Shown: positions 1 to 8,672 of the stretch, piece after piece
Layout of the letters: the number at the start of each line of letters is the position of its first letter
Position numbering within the stretch: the first letter of the stretch is position 1
Assembly: GCA_021775575.1 (NCBI GenBank)
Contig: JAJFHO010000056.1
Span: forward strand, 1 to 41,532
DNA from: Hyphomicrobiales bacterium
GTDB lineage: Bacteria > Pseudomonadota > Alphaproteobacteria > Rhizobiales > Methyloligellaceae
DNA: 41,532 nt
Reading direction: 5' to 3'
The notes under the pieces: model-generated
What the model saw: only the letters and a program-made list of their open reading frames with translations
What the model was told of the DNA's origin: nothing
Databases searched by the model: none
Program-made: the position numbers and the translations under genes

Positions 1-1
1 A

Positions 2-592
2 TACCGTGTGGATAACACTGCGGAAAATCCGGTTTGGTTCAATGCTCCCGTTCCCTCATTCGGCCCCGAGGATGCCCGGCTGCTGATTGTCGGGCTGGCG
101 CCGGGCCTGAAAGGAGCCAACAGGACCGGCCGGCCCTTCACCGGCGACTATGCCGGCGATCTGCTCTATGCGACGCTCCGCAAATACGGCCTGACCCGCG
201 GCAGCTACGACGCCCGCGCCGATGACGGCCTGGAACTGAAGGACTGCATGATTACCAATGCGGTGCGCTGCGTCCCGCCCAAGAACAAACCCACAGGACC
301 GGAAATTTCAGCGTGCAGACCCTATCTCGCCGCGCGGGTCGCGGCGCTTCCGAAGTTGAAACTTCTGCTCGCGCTCGGCCGCATCGCTCATGACAGCACA
401 TTGGCCGCGCTGAACCTTCGCAAGGCGGCATACCGCTTCGGTCATGGCGCGGAGCACGCGCTCGACGACCAGGGGCTTGTGCTTTTCGACAGCTATCACT
501 GCTCGCGCTACAACACCAACACCAGGCGGCTGACCACCGAAATGTTCGAATCCGTTTTCGACAAGATTGCCCAGCGCCTGTCCGCCTTGTAG
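2..592 (+). CDS. Uracil-DNA glycosylase, family 5 (UDGb-like), 5' end outside window
   Basis: This protein excises uracil, and probably other deaminated bases, from DNA as the first step of base excision repair. The motif GLAPG lies near residue 30 of the visible part, followed by NRTGRPFTGD and the late motif HCSRYNTNT, in the order expected for family-5 UDGs. The reading frame is open to the window edge. A GTG at position 8 could be read as a start, but family members carry an N-terminal stretch with cysteines for an iron-sulfur cluster, which is missing here. The true start is therefore probably upstream of the window. The canonical HPS of the second motif reads HCS, a variant I believe is common in alphaproteobacterial homologues. 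Family assignment is confident; exact substrate range is inferred. Confidence 0.85.
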   Translation, partial: YRVDNTAENPVWFNAPVPSFGPEDARLLIVGLAPGLKGANRTGRPFTGDYAGDLLYATLRKYGLTRGSYDARADDGLELKDCMITNAVRCVPPKNKPTGPEISACRPYLAARVAALPKLKLLLALGRIAHDSTLAALNLRKAAYRFGHGAEHALDDQGLVLFDSYHCSRYNTNTRRLTTEMFESVFDKIAQRLSAL

Positions 593-674
593 CAACTTGT
601 CGCAAATCAAGTCGCGGCCATTGTGATAGGCTTACGATCATAGGCGTTCTGCCATCGATCCAGGAGCACATGGG

Positions 675-1070
675 ATGCTTGAGATTTCTCCACAAAAAGT
701 TGCGCATGTCATCGTTAAGGCACGCGAATTCGATGCAAAGGTCGATGCCTGGGAGGAAGAAGGCACATCCGACAGCGACAGCGACAGCATCCTTGAAGAT
801 TTTGCCGGCGACGCGACGCGAAGCGAGGCGGCTCAGTTCATTGGCGGACTCAATGACGACGAACAAGCCAACCTTGTCGCACTGGCCTGGGTCGGGCGCG
901 GTTCCTTCTCGGCTGAAGAATTTTCGGAAGCCGTTGAGACGGCGAAGTCGGAAAAGGTCAACAAGACGGAAGACTATCTGCTCGGCATTCCGCTGCTTGC
1001 CGACTATCTGGAAGACGGCCTCGACAAGATGGGCATCTCGGTCGAGGCCGCCGAGGAAGACATCCTCTGA
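675..1070 (+). CDS. DUF3775 domain-containing protein
   Basis: This is a 131-residue acidic cytoplasmic protein of the alphaproteobacterial DUF3775 family, whose function is not known. The start ATG is chosen because an AGGAG ribosome-binding site lies eight bases upstream, at 662-666; an earlier ATG at 670 is in another frame. A low-complexity acidic stretch (TSDSDSDSI, about residues 31-39) is followed by the conserved part with ALAWVGRG and the C-terminal LLGIPLLADYLEDGL, predicted helical. It contains no membrane segment or signal peptide. The gene sits 82 bases after the glycosylase on the same strand and is convergent with the peroxiredoxin gene. Family membership is recognised from sequence feel; function is not assigned. 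Confidence 0.8.
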   Translation: MLEISPQKVAHVIVKAREFDAKVDAWEEEGTSDSDSDSILEDFAGDATRSEAAQFIGGLNDDEQANLVALAWVGRGSFSAEEFSEAVETAKSEKVNKTEDYLLGIPLLADYLEDGLDKMGISVEAAEEDIL

Positions 1071-1108
1071 AAGACCATGCGCGGCAGCTGCGAATCCATG
1101 CCCTGGAC

Positions 1109-1684
1109 TCAGGCTGGATTCGCCCGCAGCCACGCCAGCACTTCCTCCGCATGCCCGTCCGGCGGAAAAACCGGATAGAAGACATGCTCGATCGCACCGT
1201 CGCGCAGCATCAGCGTGAAGCGCTTGTGCAGGACTACCTTCGTTGTATTGCCGGCAAGGAAAGTCGGAAGCTTGAGGGCCCGCGCTAATTCGAGCCGATC
1301 GTCGCTTAGCAGTGCGAAGGGCAGATGCAACCGTTCGACCGCGGCGCGCTGAAAGGCCGTGTCCTGCGTACTCAATCCGAACACCTCGGCACCGGCGGCC
1401 CGCAATTCCTCATGATGGTCGCGGAAGGCACAGGATTCCGGCGTGCAGCCGCGCGCGCCCGCAATAGCCTCCCAATTATCGTCGAGCGATGGCTCGCCGG
1501 GCACGCCCGTGCGAGGGAAGGCGTAGATTACCGTGCGGCCGGGCACCTGCGACAGCACCACTGCGCCGCCCATGGTCGATGCCAAAGCGATATCGGGCAG
1601 ACGGGCGCCCTTCAGATGAGCCGCTGCGCCGTCGTCTTCGGGAACCGGCAGATCTCCCGGCAACTCCAGCAGATTCTTGCTCAT
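1109..1684 (-). CDS. Peroxiredoxin (BCP/PrxQ-like)
   Basis: A 191-residue thiol peroxidase of the AhpC/TSA superfamily that should reduce hydrogen peroxide or organic peroxides in the cytoplasm. The active-site stretch GCTPESCAFRD holds the likely peroxidatic Cys80 and resolving Cys85, the five-residue spacing typical of BCP/PrxQ enzymes. The thioredoxin-fold signature FPRTG comes before it, and the C-terminal part (about residues 105-185) completes the fold. The gene starts three bases after the smpB stop codon, so it is probably the last gene of a dapA-smpB-prx transcript. The long insert between FPRTG and the active Cys (about 20 residues, with EPSLDDNWEAI) differs from classic BCP, so the subgroup is less certain than the superfamily. 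Confidence 0.85.
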   Translation of the reverse strand: MSKNLLELPGDLPVPEDDGAAAHLKGARLPDIALASTMGGAVVLSQVPGRTVIYAFPRTGVPGEPSLDDNWEAIAGARGCTPESCAFRDHHEELRAAGAEVFGLSTQDTAFQRAAVERLHLPFALLSDDRLELARALKLPTFLAGNTTKVVLHKRFTLMLRDGAIEHVFYPVFPPDGHAEEVLAWLRANPA

Positions 1685-1687
1685 CGT

Positions 1688-2158
1688 CTATCCCTTTTCC
1701 CGCATCAGGCGCGCCTTCTGACGGTCCCAGTCACGGCGCTTCTCCGTCTCGCGCTTGTCATGCAGCTTCTTGCCCTTGGCCAGGGCGATTTCCAGTTTTG
1801 CGATGCCCCGGTCATTGAAGTAGAGGCGCAGCGGCACAACCGTCATGCCCTCGCGCTGGATACCGACGATAAGCTTGTGCATCTCGCGCCGGTGCAGCAA
1901 GAGCTTCCGGGGACGGCGGGGACTATGGTTGGACCGGCTCGCCTGCGCATATTCGGGAATATGGGCGTTATACAGAAACAACTCCCCATTCTCGTCGGAC
2001 GCGTAGGACTCCGCGATATTCGCCTTACCCGAGCGCAGCGATTTTACTTCGGTGCCGACCAGCATCAGCCCGGCTTCGAAGGTTTCCTCGATATGGTAGT
2101 CGCGCCGGGCCTTCCTGTTTTCGGCGACCGCCTTTCGGCCATCGCCCTTTTTCGCCAT
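1688..2158 (-). CDS. smpB: SsrA-binding protein SmpB
   Basis: SmpB binds tmRNA and delivers it to stalled ribosomes for trans-translation. The 156-residue length and the motifs [31 protein letters not shown] and the C-terminal basic tail ([17 protein letters not shown]) are family hallmarks. Two ATGs lie in tandem at 2161 and 2158. The GGGAGG ribosome-binding site ends only two bases before the first and five before the second, so the second was chosen. The gene lies between dapA and the peroxiredoxin gene with short gaps, consistent with an operon; the dapA-smpB neighbourhood is common in alphaproteobacteria. No tmRNA gene is visible in the window. Confidence 0.96.
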   Translation of the reverse strand: MAKKGDGRKAVAENRKARRDYHIEETFEAGLMLVGTEVKSLRSGKANIAESYASDENGELFLYNAHIPEYAQASRSNHSPRRPRKLLLHRREMHKLIVGIQREGMTVVPLRLYFNDRGIAKLEIALAKGKKLHDKRETEKRRDWDRQKARLMREKG

Positions 2159-2181
2159 CATGGCCTCCCGGACGCTGCGCT

Positions 2182-3063
2182 TTATCCGTTCAGCAGACCG
2201 GCGGACACCAGGGCGTCATCTACCGTCTTTTTCGCCGCATCGGATAAGGGGGCGAGCGGAAGCCTTGTCTCCGCGCCGCACAGCCCAAGACGTTCCGCGG
2301 CATATTTCACCGGTCCGGGATTGGCCTCCACGAACATGGCGTCATGCACCGGCATGAGCCGGTCCTGTATCTCCAGCGCGCGGGAAAAGTCGCCGGCAAG
2401 ACACGCAGTCTGGAATTCCGCGCAATGCGCGGGTGCGATATTGGAGGTGACCGAAATCGCCCCGACGCCGCCATGCGCCATGAAACCGAGCGCGGTGGCG
2501 TCTTCGCCAGTGAGCTGAATAAACTCCGGCCCCATCGCCGCGCGCTGCTGGCTCGCACGCGCCAGATCGGCGGTCGCATCTTTCACGCCAACGATGTTGG
2601 GCAGCTTGAACAGCCGCGCCATCGTCGCCACGGACATGTCGACCACGCTGCGTCCGGGAATATTGTAAATGATAATCGGCAAATCGACGGCGTCGTTGAT
2701 CGCCTTATAGTGCAGATAGAGGCCTTCCTGGGTCGGCTTGTTGTAATAGGGGGTCACAACCAGAACCCCGTCGGCGCCGGCCTGCTTGGCATGTCTGGTA
2801 AAATCGATCGCCTCAGCCGTGCTGTTGGATCCCGCACCCGCGATCACCGGCACACGCCCGTCCGCCGCCTTGATGCACAGCTCGACGACGTGCTTGTGCT
2901 CCTCATGGCTGAGCGTCGGCGACTCGCCCGTCGTTCCAACCGGAACAAGACCGTTCGTCCCCTGCTCTATCTGCCAGTCCACAAACTGCTGGAACGCTTC
3001 TTCGTCCACGCCACCATTCTTGAATGGCGTGACCAGCGCTGTGAAAGACCCTTTAAAACGCAT
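2182..3063 (-). CDS. dapA: 4-hydroxy-tetrahydrodipicolinate synthase
   Basis: This enzyme condenses pyruvate with aspartate semialdehyde in the first committed step of lysine and diaminopimelate synthesis, so it feeds peptidoglycan. With the ATG at 3063 the protein has 293 residues, and catalytic residues fall at the familiar positions: Thr44-Thr45 in [10 protein letters not shown], Tyr133 in IIYNIPGR, Arg138, and the Schiff-base Lys161 in [11 protein letters not shown] at 3072 would add three residues but has almost no spacing from GGGAG. The gene is first in the minus-strand dapA-smpB-prx group and divergent from the lytic transglycosylase gene. Confidence 0.96.
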   Translation of the reverse strand: MRFKGSFTALVTPFKNGGVDEEAFQQFVDWQIEQGTNGLVPVGTTGESPTLSHEEHKHVVELCIKAADGRVPVIAGAGSNSTAEAIDFTRHAKQAGADGVLVVTPYYNKPTQEGLYLHYKAINDAVDLPIIIYNIPGRSVVDMSVATMARLFKLPNIVGVKDATADLARASQQRAAMGPEFIQLTGEDATALGFMAHGGVGAISVTSNIAPAHCAEFQTACLAGDFSRALEIQDRLMPVHDAMFVEANPGPVKYAAERLGLCGAETRLPLAPLSDAAKKTVDDALVSAGLLNG

Positions 3064-3370
3064 GAACCTCAAGCTCCCGATAACCGTTGCGCGCGCCGGA
3101 CAGACCCGGCAAAATTTGGCTGCGCTCGACGAGCGCCGACAATAGTCGCTTGTCGCAAAAGCGGCAAGAAAACCGTTAGATTATAATTGCCGGCGTCATC
3201 ATTCCGCCGGAATGTCCGCTAGATTCTACTCATCCGAATGACAATGCGAATTGAACCTGGCCCACGGACGAACCATATTCAGGAATAAGGGCCGGATAAT
3301 CAGGTCCGTTCGCCATTCCGGCGGGGGATGGCGGGCAGCTTTCGCGGGCAAGACGGAAATCAAACAGCAG
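3064..3370. other. Divergent intergenic region between dapA and lytic transglycosylase
   Basis: About 300 bases separate the dapA start from the chosen transglycosylase start and must hold both promoters. The transglycosylase frame stays open through much of it (from 3251), but the translated residues have no protein-like character before the signal peptide. I see no RNA gene, no strong hairpin and no repeat here. Confidence 0.5.
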
Positions 3371-5587
3371 ATGCGTTCTGGACTCACAATATGTGTGACC
3401 TTGCTTGTCGCCGGTCTTCTGGCAAGCAGTCCGGCCAACGGCGCCGCGGCGGCCGCAAAGCGGGCCACCATACCCCTGCCCGACGTCAACCCGAAACGCG
3501 CGGGCAATGGCGAACCCGGCGCACAAGCGCAAGACCAGGCTGTCCCGGCGCCGAAAAAAAAGGCGTTCGACGCGGCCGCGGCCCTGAAGCCGATACTGGA
3601 ATTCAACCTGTCCAAACACGACCGCACCGCTCTTAAATCCGCGATCAGCGCGGTTTACAAACACCGCTACCCGGACGCGCGTGCGCAAATCAAACGGCTC
3701 AAGCACCCGGCGGCGAAAAAGCTCGCATATTGGTACTATTTCCGAAGCAGCGGCCTCGATGCAAAGGCCGCCGACATCGAGGCCTTCCGGGTTGCGAATC
3801 CCCAATGGCCCGGCCATCGGCGACTGCGCCGCAATGCCGAAAGAGCCTTGTTTCTGAACAGGTCGGATGCGCGAACGATACGGGCGTTTTTCGCCGACTC
3901 CAGACCTCAGACCGGGGCGGGCAACGCTGCGCTCGCCGCCATGCATCTTGCGGCGGGAGAAAAGGGAAAAGCGAAAGCGCTTATCGCCGAGGCCTGGCGC
4001 AATCATAATCTGAATGGAAAAATCGAGAAAGCCATCCTCGCAAAATTTGGCGGGATGCTTGATGCAGCCGACCACAAGGCCCGCGTCGACCGTCTGCTCT
4101 ATCAGGACCGCAAGAGCAAAGTCGCCGCGGCTCTGCGCACCGCAAGCCTGCTGCCCAAGGCCGAATTGAAGAAAATCAAAGCGCGCGTTGCCGTGGTTCA
4201 ACGCCAGAAAACAGCCGCTAAACTCCTGGCTGCAATTCCCGACGCCCACACCAAGGATGACATCGGTTTTTATTTTTCCCGTATTCAGTGGCTGCGCCGA
4301 CACGACAAGGAAGAGGAAGCCTGGACCCGTCTGCGCGATGCACCGAACGAGCCGGGTCAACTGCTGGACCTCGACGAATGGTGGGTCGAACGCCGCATTA
4401 ATTGCCGCGGCGCCCTGAATGCCGGGCATCCGGAAATCGCCTATGCAATTGCCCGCGACCATGGGCCGCTGAGCGGTAAATATTATGCCGAGGCTGAATT
4501 CCTGGCGGGCTGGATCGCTCTGCGTTTTCTTGGCAAAGCCGATGACGCGCGAAAACATTTCCTGGCGCTCAGGACATCGGCGCGCACGCCCAAACCGATC
4601 GCGCGCGGCGAATACTGGCTCGGCCGCGCCGCGCAAGCGGCGGGGCGAGAGGAAGACGCCACGGAGCATTTCACCAACGCGGCTACCCATCGCTTCACCT
4701 ATTATGGGCAGCTGGCGCGCCAGTCCCTGTCCAGGAGACCGGAATCGCTGCCTGTGGCAGCGCCGCCGCAACCAACCGCTGAAGAGATAAAAAGGTTTGC
4801 TTCGCGCGACGCGGTCAAAGCGATTGCCGTCATCCGGTCTGCCGGACTGATAAAACTGAGCCCGATCTTTTTTCACCAGTTGGCCCGGACCCTCAACTCG
4901 GCGGGTGAAGTGGTCCTGCTTGCCGAACTGGCGGTATCCATGGGCCAGCCGCATGCCAGCGTCCGGCTTGGCAAGATCGCCTTCAACCGGGGCCTGCCAA
5001 CGGCGGAATATGCTTTTCCCATTGGCCTTCTGCCCGATTACAAGAAACTGACCGGACCGGTGGAAGAGGCCTTCCTGCATGCGCTCTCGCGCCAGGAAAG
5101 CGAGTTCAATCCAAAGGCCAAAAGTCCTGTCGGAGCGCGCGGACTGATGCAACTGATGCCGCGAACCGCGCAGATGGTGGCCCGGCAGCACAAGGTCAAA
5201 TACCGCAGATCGAAGCTCACGCAGGATCCGGCCTACAACATGATGCTCGGCGTCGCACATCTGCGCGATCTGCTGGACAGCTATCAAGGCTCCTATATTC
5301 TTTCGCTCGTGGCCTATAATGCAGGAGGCGGGCGCGTGAAGGAGTGGATCGAGCAAGCCGGCGATCCTCGAGACCCGGGAATCGATCCGATCGACTGGGT
5401 GGAACGCGTTCCTTTCACCGAGACGCGTCATTATATCCAGAAGATTCTCACTACCGTGCAGATATTCCGGTCCCGGCTCGAGGGAGCTGAGAATGCGCTC
5501 CGGCTGATTGAGGATCTGAACCGCTATGAGCCACCCGCCGAGGCGGCGGCGGAAACGAGCCCGGCCAAGGCGACCGCGCAAAATTGA
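3371..5587 (+). CDS. Periplasmic soluble lytic murein transglycosylase (SLT family 1)
   Basis: The enzyme cleaves the MurNAc-GlcNAc bond of peptidoglycan, forming 1,6-anhydroMurNAc, during wall turnover in the periplasm. The ATG at 3371 is chosen because it begins a clear signal peptide (hydrophobic core CVTLLVAGLLASS, cleavage near ANGA); open frame upstream lacks coding character. The 738-residue protein has a long alpha-helical superhelix (about 80-560), as in Slt70, then the SLT domain. The catalytic Glu is residue 576 in SRQESEFNP, followed by GARGLMQLMP and VAYNAGGGRV. The C-terminal tail is Ala/Glu rich. It is a single-gene unit divergent from dapA. No lipobox is seen, so it should be soluble in the periplasm. 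Confidence 0.92.
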   Translation: MRSGLTICVTLLVAGLLASSPANGAAAAAKRATIPLPDVNPKRAGNGEPGAQAQDQAVPAPKKKAFDAAAALKPILEFNLSKHDRTALKSAISAVYKHRYPDARAQIKRLKHPAAKKLAYWYYFRSSGLDAKAADIEAFRVANPQWPGHRRLRRNAERALFLNRSDARTIRAFFADSRPQTGAGNAALAAMHLAAGEKGKAKALIAEAWRNHNLNGKIEKAILAKFGGMLDAADHKARVDRLLYQDRKSKVAAALRTASLLPKAELKKIKARVAVVQRQKTAAKLLAAIPDAHTKDDIGFYFSRIQWLRRHDKEEEAWTRLRDAPNEPGQLLDLDEWWVERRINCRGALNAGHPEIAYAIARDHGPLSGKYYAEAEFLAGWIALRFLGKADDARKHFLALRTSARTPKPIARGEYWLGRAAQAAGREEDATEHFTNAATHRFTYYGQLARQSLSRRPESLPVAAPPQPTAEEIKRFASRDAVKAIAVIRSAGLIKLSPIFFHQLARTLNSAGEVVLLAELAVSMGQPHASVRLGKIAFNRGLPTAEYAFPIGLLPDYKKLTGPVEEAFLHALSRQESEFNPKAKSPVGARGLMQLMPRTAQMVARQHKVKYRRSKLTQDPAYNMMLGVAHLRDLLDSYQGSYILSLVAYNAGGGRVKEWIEQAGDPRDPGIDPIDWVERVPFTETRHYIQKILTTVQIFRSRLEGAENALRLIEDLNRYEPPAEAAAETSPAKATAQN

Positions 5588-5771
5588 TCCGCTACCGCTT
5601 ATTCAACCTGCCGGCAGTTTGTGCCAGGAGCGGCAATCCCCGGATGTTGCCGCCTTACGCCGGTTTGCGCGCTTGAGTATTTCCGCCTGACTTGCCACTA
5701 TCCGCCGGCGCCGGCAGGCGCGCGCACTGATCATTCCGTCCCGCCTGTTTGGCCGCCACAATCGGAAACCC

Positions 5772-6674
5772 ATGAATCGAACCGACGAAATCCCGAACTG
5801 GAGTGAAGGCCACTATTCATCCCATGATGGTCTGCGCCTTTATGCCCGCCGCTATGCGGCTCCGAAAAGTGGTTTTCGCCCCGTCCTTTGTCTGCCTGGG
5901 CTCACACGAAACGCGAAGGACTTCCACCTTCTCGCCACCTATCTGAGCGAAACCGCCGGGCGCAAGCGCGATGTCTATTGCATCGACTATCGCGGCCGCG
6001 GTCAGTCGGACCATGACAGCAACTGGGGCAATTACACGCCCTATATAGAGCTGCTGGACACGCTGAATTTCATGACCATCGCGGGGCTCCATGAAGCCTG
6101 CGTGATCGGCACGTCGCGCGGCGGAATTATTGCCATGCTGATGGCGGTGATGCGGCCGACCGCGATCTCCGTCTGCATCCTGAACGATATCGGCCCGGTG
6201 ATCGAAACAGGCGGCCTGGCGCGCATAAAAGGATATGTCGGAAAGACACCCGTGCCCGCAAGCTGGGAAGAAGCCGGAGCAATCATCAAGAATATGAACG
6301 AGCAGTTTTTTCCCTATATCGAGGACGATGAATGGGAACAGATTGCCCGGCAGATGTTTGCCGACGCCGATGGACGGCCGCAGTCGGACTATGACCCGAA
6401 GCTTGCCAACGCAATGGAAAAAATCGACCTGACCAAAAAGATTCCTAAAATGTGGCCGCAATTCCAGGCCCTGGCGCATGCGCCCACTCTTGTGCTTCGC
6501 GGCGAGAATTCGGATCTGCTCGGCGAAGCGACTGTCGCGCAAATGGCAAAGTGTCATTCAGCCATGACAGCACATACCGTGCCCGATCAGGGCCACCCGC
6601 CCCTGCTGCGGGATCACCTCACTATGGAGTTGATCGGCAAATTTATCGCCTCAGCCGACGCTGATCGCGTTTGA
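5772..6674 (+). CDS. Alpha/beta hydrolase
   Basis: A 300-residue alpha/beta-hydrolase-fold enzyme with no signal peptide, hence cytoplasmic. The oxyanion-hole region LPGLTRN is near residue 41, followed by DYRGRGQSD near 72. The nucleophile elbow GTSRGG places the catalytic Ser at 115; the likely acid is the Asp in GENSDLL near 250, and the likely His lies in DQGHPPLL near 277. The cap region (about 135-225) is acidic and helical. The closest functional types would be esterases or C-C-bond hydrolases, but the substrate cannot be read from sequence or context. It follows the transglycosylase gene by 184 bases, where only a weak 6-bp hairpin (5631-5652) is visible. Confidence 0.85.
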   Translation: MNRTDEIPNWSEGHYSSHDGLRLYARRYAAPKSGFRPVLCLPGLTRNAKDFHLLATYLSETAGRKRDVYCIDYRGRGQSDHDSNWGNYTPYIELLDTLNFMTIAGLHEACVIGTSRGGIIAMLMAVMRPTAISVCILNDIGPVIETGGLARIKGYVGKTPVPASWEEAGAIIKNMNEQFFPYIEDDEWEQIARQMFADADGRPQSDYDPKLANAMEKIDLTKKIPKMWPQFQALAHAPTLVLRGENSDLLGEATVAQMAKCHSAMTAHTVPDQGHPPLLRDHLTMELIGKFIASADADRV

Positions 6675-6701
6675 CCCGTCGCTATATCCCACGCTCGCGT
6701 C

Positions 6702-6827
6702 TCACTTGCCTTTCGGCCCTGCCCGCTGCCGGCGATCGCGAAAACCGCGCATTCCGCACCCGGCCATGCAGCCGAGAAAATACGCCGCCGATAAAATGAG
6801 CACTGTTTGTAGTGCGAATGTCGCCAT
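6702..6827 (-). CDS. Small membrane protein (41 aa), hypothetical
   Basis: A 41-residue ORF starting at ATG 6827 with one hydrophobic segment (FALQTVLILSAAYFLGCMAGC) and then a basic tail rich in Arg and Lys (RGFRDRRQRAGPKGK). That pattern fits a single-pass inner-membrane microprotein with a cytoplasmic C-terminus. It lies 37 bases after another small membrane ORF and downstream of the BON-repeat protein on the same strand, so the three may form one transcript. The ribosome-binding site is weak (AGG seven bases upstream). Function is unknown. A longer upstream frame exists but its extra residues are not protein-like. Confidence 0.5.
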   Translation of the reverse strand: MATFALQTVLILSAAYFLGCMAGCGMRGFRDRRQRAGPKGK

Positions 6828-6864
6828 CAGCCTGTGTCCGACGCTCAAATTCCAATCGAGTGAA

Positions 6865-6960
6865 TCAACTGGCCGGTTTTCCTGTAAACCAGCCGACAAT
6901 AATGCCGATGACCAAAACCAGGACAATGTAGGGCAGCAGTTCAACAATCAGGAATTCCAC
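6865..6960 (-). CDS. Very small membrane protein (31 aa), hypothetical
   Basis: A 31-residue ORF starting at GTG 6960, preceded by a strong GGGGAGG site five bases upstream. The product is almost entirely one hydrophobic helix (IVELLPYIVLVLVIGIIVGW) ending in the short polar tail FTGKPAS. It sits between the BON-repeat gene (gap 196 bases) and the next small membrane ORF. The good ribosome-binding site and coherent topology argue that it is translated, although it is too short for routine gene finders. Function unknown. Confidence 0.5.
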   Translation of the reverse strand: MEFLIVELLPYIVLVLVIGIIVGWFTGKPAS

Positions 6961-7156
6961 GGAATACCTCCCCGGTAACGATCCGTATCCCGGAATACGC
7001 GCGGCGGCGTTTGGAGCCTATCCGGACTGTGATCATCAGCGCCTCAGATTGGCCGGAAAAAGTGAAAATATGTTCACCGTTGCCGCATCCACCTGTCTGC
7101 GGTTTTCGCCAGAGCTCTGTCAGCCTGCCGCCAGACCGGGGTCCTGAGCGCTGTGT

Positions 7157-8188
7157 TCAGCCCTTGCTGTTGCGGACTTCAATCTTTTCCACGGGCTTGT
7201 AGTGTTCGGGAAGCGTTTCGCGAATCAATTTGGAGAGTTCAGCGGCGGTAGCCGCATCGGCGGCGGTGCCTTCGATTGTCAGATCCTTTTCGCGCATTTT
7301 CACATTACCCTGTTCGAGGCGGGAAAGCAGGGCAATCGCCGCGAGCGCCGCATCGCCCCATCCTTTCGGCGGGCCCGAAGTCAACACCATTGCATCGTCG
7401 ATTTTGACACCGGTAAATTCCTCGCCGACCTTGTCGGTAAGAGTTTTGCGGAACAACTCGCTTGGCACGTGCCCGGAAAGCATGACCGTGCTCCCTGTGT
7501 ACTGGATCGCCAGGGAATAGAATTCCGTTCTTGGCGGTGCTATCTCCTGATGCGCCAACGTCAGGCCCGCGGGCAATGGTGATGTAAGCGCATTCGATAT
7601 CGCCGAATAAGAGGTTTGATCGATGGCCTGTCCGGCAACGTTCAGCGACATATCCGAGAGCAGCACAGATCCGTTTTCGAGATGACTTAACTGATTGAGC
7701 GCAAAGCTGATCGCTCCCAGCCAGTTTTGCTTGGGTGGAACACCAGATGCAAATTTCGTGCGGTCTTCGATTTGCAGATCCGGCATCGTCGCCTTGATAA
7801 TCCCCAGAATGGTCTGCTGGTCCGCCTTGGTGGGAACATGGCCCTTGATCCTGATTCGATCCTCTTTTCGGGAGGCCCGCCATGTGTAAGGGCTGATGCC
7901 AGGCAACAGTTCGGCGCGGTCTTGCATTGTCCCGACACCGCGGATCTGGCTTACCACTTTGCGGGCCGCGTTGCGTTCGTGGCGGTCGAAAGCGGTACCC
8001 GTCAACACGCCGTCACGCCCGTTGAATGTCACCTCGGCCCAGGAAAACCCATTCTGCTCGAGAGCTTGGGCCGAACGTTTGGTGAGATCCTGCTCAATCC
8101 GCGGCCCTTCCCCCGCAACAACGATAAGCGCGACGAACAGAACCGCAATCAAACCCAAAAGCCATTTGAATGGACTAAAATCCTTCAT
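7157..8188 (-). CDS. BON-repeat membrane-anchored protein (OmpA-family relative lacking the OmpA domain)
   Basis: A 343-residue protein with an N-terminal membrane anchor (about residues 9-25, LLGLIAVLFVALIVVAG) and a periplasmic part. A first BON-like unit (about 35-90) contains FSWAEVTFNGRDGVLTG. Two longer repeats follow, with matching cores SPYTWRASRKEDRIRIKGHVP and TEFYSLAIQYTGSTVMLSGHVP, and each later carries ALNQLSHLENGSV or ALLSRLEQGNVKM. In many alphaproteobacteria this architecture continues into a peptidoglycan-binding OmpA domain; here the protein stops at EKIEVRNSKG, and no OmpA remnant is seen downstream. A role at the envelope is inferred only. Two small membrane ORFs follow on the same strand. 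Confidence 0.72.
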   Translation of the reverse strand: MKDFSPFKWLLGLIAVLFVALIVVAGEGPRIEQDLTKRSAQALEQNGFSWAEVTFNGRDGVLTGTAFDRHERNAARKVVSQIRGVGTMQDRAELLPGISPYTWRASRKEDRIRIKGHVPTKADQQTILGIIKATMPDLQIEDRTKFASGVPPKQNWLGAISFALNQLSHLENGSVLLSDMSLNVAGQAIDQTSYSAISNALTSPLPAGLTLAHQEIAPPRTEFYSLAIQYTGSTVMLSGHVPSELFRKTLTDKVGEEFTGVKIDDAMVLTSGPPKGWGDAALAAIALLSRLEQGNVKMREKDLTIEGTAADAATAAELSKLIRETLPEHYKPVEKIEVRNSKG

Positions 8189-8672
8189 CCGGAATCCGCC
8201 TTAGGCCCAATGTAATGGTTGCCGACCGAATCGCACGAGGACAATGCGCCACCCATACGCCACAAGTCACACTGAAATTTACGCACAGCGCCAACAGCGC
8301 TTTACAACGAAACGCACACTGCGAAGAATACCAATCATACACAAGCGCGCCACCCTAATCCAAGCTTGCCAATCCGTTTACCGTAAACATTGAAAACAGC
8401 AGCCGTTAAGTGTGTTCTGAAGCGCATGCGTTTTTTGCGGCGGCGTATCCGAGCCGATGCGCAACCAGAACAGCCGCAATTTGCTAATTTGGCCGATTCC
8501 GACGTCTAATTGCAAACGCTCTACGATATCGATCTGCCAAGCTGGTTCAAAGCCAGAATCCACGCATTGGATCGTTGCGCCCGGACGGACGGCAATTTTT
8601 ATCGCTGTGCTTGGTTTTTTGCGTCTTTACCGGCTTCCCGGCTGATCCGCGCTTTGGCAGCCGCGCCCGAAA
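8189..8672. other. Intergenic region upstream of the BON protein
   Basis: This 484-base stretch lies between the histidine kinase stop and the BON-protein start, both on the minus strand. It should hold the BON gene promoter and the kinase 3' end. Short open frames on both strands have no protein-like composition or ribosome-binding site. I see no tRNA, repeat or convincing terminator. Confidence 0.4.

Noticed and set aside
1325-2518. A 397-codon plus-strand frame across the peroxiredoxin, smpB and dapA genes.
   Set aside because: It runs through three well-supported minus-strand genes and has no family likeness.
3282-3320. GGAAT followed by CGTT upstream of the transglycosylase, resembling the ECF promoter.
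   Set aside because: The spacing is about 20 bases instead of 16 and the extended blocks (TAAA, GTC) do not match.
3230-5581. A long open frame of 783 codons antisense to the lytic transglycosylase.
   Set aside because: It mirrors the GC-rich codon pattern of the real gene, has no recognisable domain, and the sense strand encodes a complete enzyme with signal peptide and catalytic motif.
5631-5652. Six-bp hairpin CGGCAA/TTGCCG after the transglycosylase gene.
   Set aside because: Short stem, long loop and no T-run; could be chance in GC-rich DNA.
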